This document shows, one piece after another, positions 40,126-41,998 of a stretch of DNA of 41,998 nt. Numbering within the stretch: the first letter of the stretch is position 1; each line of letters begins with the position of its first letter. A model generated the notes under the pieces. The model saw only the letters and a program-made list of their open reading frames with translations. It was not told where the DNA came from and ran no database searches. This stretch comes from Mesostigma viride (taxonomy: Eukaryota > Streptophyta > Mesostigmatophyceae > Mesostigmatales > Mesostigmataceae), in NCBI GenBank assembly GCA_009746045.1, contig RPFO01000269.1:1-41998 (forward strand). The letters run 5' to 3'. A program made the position numbers and the translations under genes.

Positions 40126-41824
40126 CCCCTAAATGGGCAGAAATACTGCCGATGCATCGGCTGTAACTTCACAATTTTGCAAACCAGATGCCATCCAACC
40201 CACCCATATCCAATGGCTGTCCTTGGGGGCCAAGCATGTCCATGAGTTGCCCTTCGGGTTGGTATATCACAACCTTACATATATGCAGGGTAGGCCATGT
40301 ATAACTGCCGTCAAAGTCAGGGGGGTCAAGACGAGCGTTTTCATTTTTGGTAGAATGTGCATTTTGAATTATGTTGTAAGAGCTAGGCACCTACCACTTC
40401 AGGGATGATAAACAATTAGTTGCTGAACAGTTTGAGCCATTGGGGTCATCATTTGGGTGGGTATGCCAGCAGTTACACCCAGTACAGCCCATAGGGGTAC
40501 CGTTGGTAAAAAGCAACCAAGGGGGTAGGAGTGGGCATACTACCTACTAATACCTACTAATATGGCCCCCAACCATGCCACACAATACATTTCCCTTCCA
40601 CAATGATGGGGAAACATAACTGCATCATCACACTGCCCTTACATGGCACCTATGTGCAGGTGCCACCTTGTCCATGCACGTAGGTAACGTGGTACGGATA
40701 CCCTACGTAAGGCATGCATTCTAGGAGGCAGCCACCAACAAACTAGTGATTTTAAGCCTATTTCAGCTTGCCCTAGCAAGGATAAACTAGGCCTAAGCTG
40801 CTATAGCTTGCCAGGTGATGGCCAGCACACCTGGTGGCACATGCTGACAATGGGAAGCTTCTACTCACCGGTTACATGCTTGATGATGCCACAGAGACCA
40901 GCCAACTGCCTCACACTCATGCAATATGTGTGTGGGAAATGTATAACAAACATATATGGAGGTATTCAAACCCATACAGCATCTAAAACTTATCACCATC
41001 ACACTGTGGCAGGTCAACTGACTGAGGGAAGCATCTAAGAAGGGTGTTTTAGAAAGGGGCCAGGCCAGGGTCAAGAAAGAGCATGAATAATGCAAAAAGA
41101 ATGTGCTACACAAGCTAGAACGTATATATAAACGTCAAACATCGATAGGAAAACGATGCTGAAGCTTTACCAGGCATGGATGGCGTTACCTTGGCCCAGG
41201 CGGTGGCCGCAAAATGGCGCATTTCGGCACACCAAAGTTGTGCAGCATGGTCGCTGGATTCGGCGATTTCTGGCCACCCTTGCACGTTTACGACTACTAT
41301 GTATCATAAAAAGTACAAAGAAACCAATATATCCTTTAAAATACGCCGGAAAGGTATTGCTGTCAACGTTTCTATCGTCCGGCCTGATCGCAGTTTTTTC
41401 CAGCAAGAACGCTGCCGACACCTATCAAATGGCATTCCCGCGGTCCAAAAATTGGCCTGTGTGATCTTTAGGACGTATAAAATCAATTTCCTAAGTTTGG
41501 TCAGAAAATTCGAACGAAAACGTAAATGCCATGCGTGGGCGCAAGCCGCCATGGCCAGGTCGTCGTTTTCCGGAATGCACGTTGTACGTGAAAAAGTACC
41601 CTGACCCCTTGTACTTTGACCGGCCAGAACACCTCTATAACTTTGTCAGAAGTATGCAAACCCTAGTACCATGCTGTGAGGAAAATTATAAACTTTCGAT
41701 CTTCTCAGCTAAACTTTTCCTAATTCTCAATAGTTTTCGCGGCATTTGGTCCCCCGAGAAGGGGCCGACGTGTCGGCTGTAACTCAGTTTTAGGCGGAAA
41801 ATCGGCAGCCAGACCATTTAGGGG
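40126..41824. mobile_element. piggyBac-like non-autonomous element in the endonuclease
   Basis: TTAA (40122-40125) then CCCCTAAATGG at the left; CCATTTAGGGG then TTAA (41825-41828) at the right. TTAA duplications with termini starting CCC are the hallmark of piggyBac. The inverted repeat proper is 11 bp, and 15 bp with the TTAA. Near-palindromes GCCGATGCATCGGC (40148-40161) and GCCGACGTGTCGGC (41764-41777), each followed by TGTAAC, sit near the ends in the same orientation. The 1.7-kb interior has no transposase; the longest frame (41176-41604, 142 codons) is not recognised. Removing the element plus one TTAA leaves the endonuclease frame open across the site. Confidence 0.8.
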
Positions 41825-41828
41825 TTAA

Positions 41829-41870
41829 AACTTGCAATGCCAAGAATGGGCCGTTGCCCTATTAGCGGGG
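41829..41870 (-). pseudogene. Start of the endonuclease frame beyond the insertion
   Basis: Minus strand reads RPILGIASF immediately before the TTAA; joined across the insertion it gives ASFNVRT, the usual first strand of this endonuclease fold. Upstream of it the frame runs into a proline-coding C-rich tract. Confidence 0.6.
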
Positions 41871-41919
41871 GGTGGGGGTGGGGGTGGGGGTGGAGAAGGG
41901 TAGTGCTGGAGGTGGGGGT

Positions 41920-41998
<79 letters not shown>
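41868..41998. repeat. G-rich tract ending in 79 consecutive G
   Basis: GGGGGT repeats (41868-41919) are followed by uninterrupted G from 41920 to the window end. The GGGGGT part could form quadruplexes. The long homopolymer at the edge may be a sequencing or assembly artefact. Confidence 0.8.

Noticed and set aside
41156-41782. Open frames inside the TTAA element as a transposase
   Set aside because: The longest has 142 codons and shows no DDD motif or zinc-binding tail of piggyBac transposases.
1-41998. tRNA or rRNA genes
   Set aside because: I saw no conserved tRNA A/B boxes in a cloverleaf setting and no rRNA core sequences; this was a reading by eye, so a diverged copy could be missed.

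Overview
This is a transposon-dense stretch of a eukaryotic nuclear genome. It has GT-AG introns, two nearly intact LTR retrotransposons, LINE debris, a TTAA-flanked DNA element and about 10 kb of satellite, and no bacterial-style operon anywhere. A large, repeat-rich algal genome (green alga or similar protist) fits best, but that is an inference from the mix of mobile elements. I see no ordinary single-copy host gene with a recognisable metabolic or cellular role.

Layout, left to right. Positions 1-674 hold a tandem duplication of about 370 bp. A young Copia element (675-6794; 745-bp LTRs; target duplication CACCC) sits in the second copy, and the first copy preserves the empty site. Positions 7001-7586 are a short non-coding foldback element. 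Positions 8187-24123 form one giant inverted repeat of about 16 kb. Its arms carry a diverged outer part, a nearly identical inner part, and a roughly 30-bp minisatellite built round GCATGCATGC. Its centre is a satellite of about 70-bp monomers that changes direction near 11489 and shows higher-order repeats. No transposase is visible in it.

Positions 24124-26290 hold a LINE-like tail fragment, an AT-rich tract and a tandem array of about 230 bp. From 26294 to 37296 runs a spliced transposase-like gene on the plus strand, split in mid-codon-run by a second LTR retrotransposon (28467-36114; 473-bp LTRs; target duplication ACAAT). That second element is the most unusual coding object here. Its domains run Gag, zinc knuckle, integrase, aspartic protease, reverse transcriptase, RNase H, so the protease lies after the integrase. 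Its LTRs begin AG and end CT instead of TG and CA.

Positions 37841-41870 are minus-strand LINE remains (ORF1, an ORF2 tail fused to an endonuclease start by an internal deletion). A 1.7-kb piggyBac-like non-autonomous element (40126-41824) interrupts the endonuclease at a TTAA. The window ends in 79 consecutive G.

The genes do not form a pathway. The window reads as layers of insertion: old LINE and DNA-transposon genes, later cut by a piggyBac-like element and by two recent LTR elements. Most polyprotein frames are broken by one-base shifts, several at G runs. These could be real decay, programmed frameshifting or base-calling errors. Identities and repeat counts were judged by eye.
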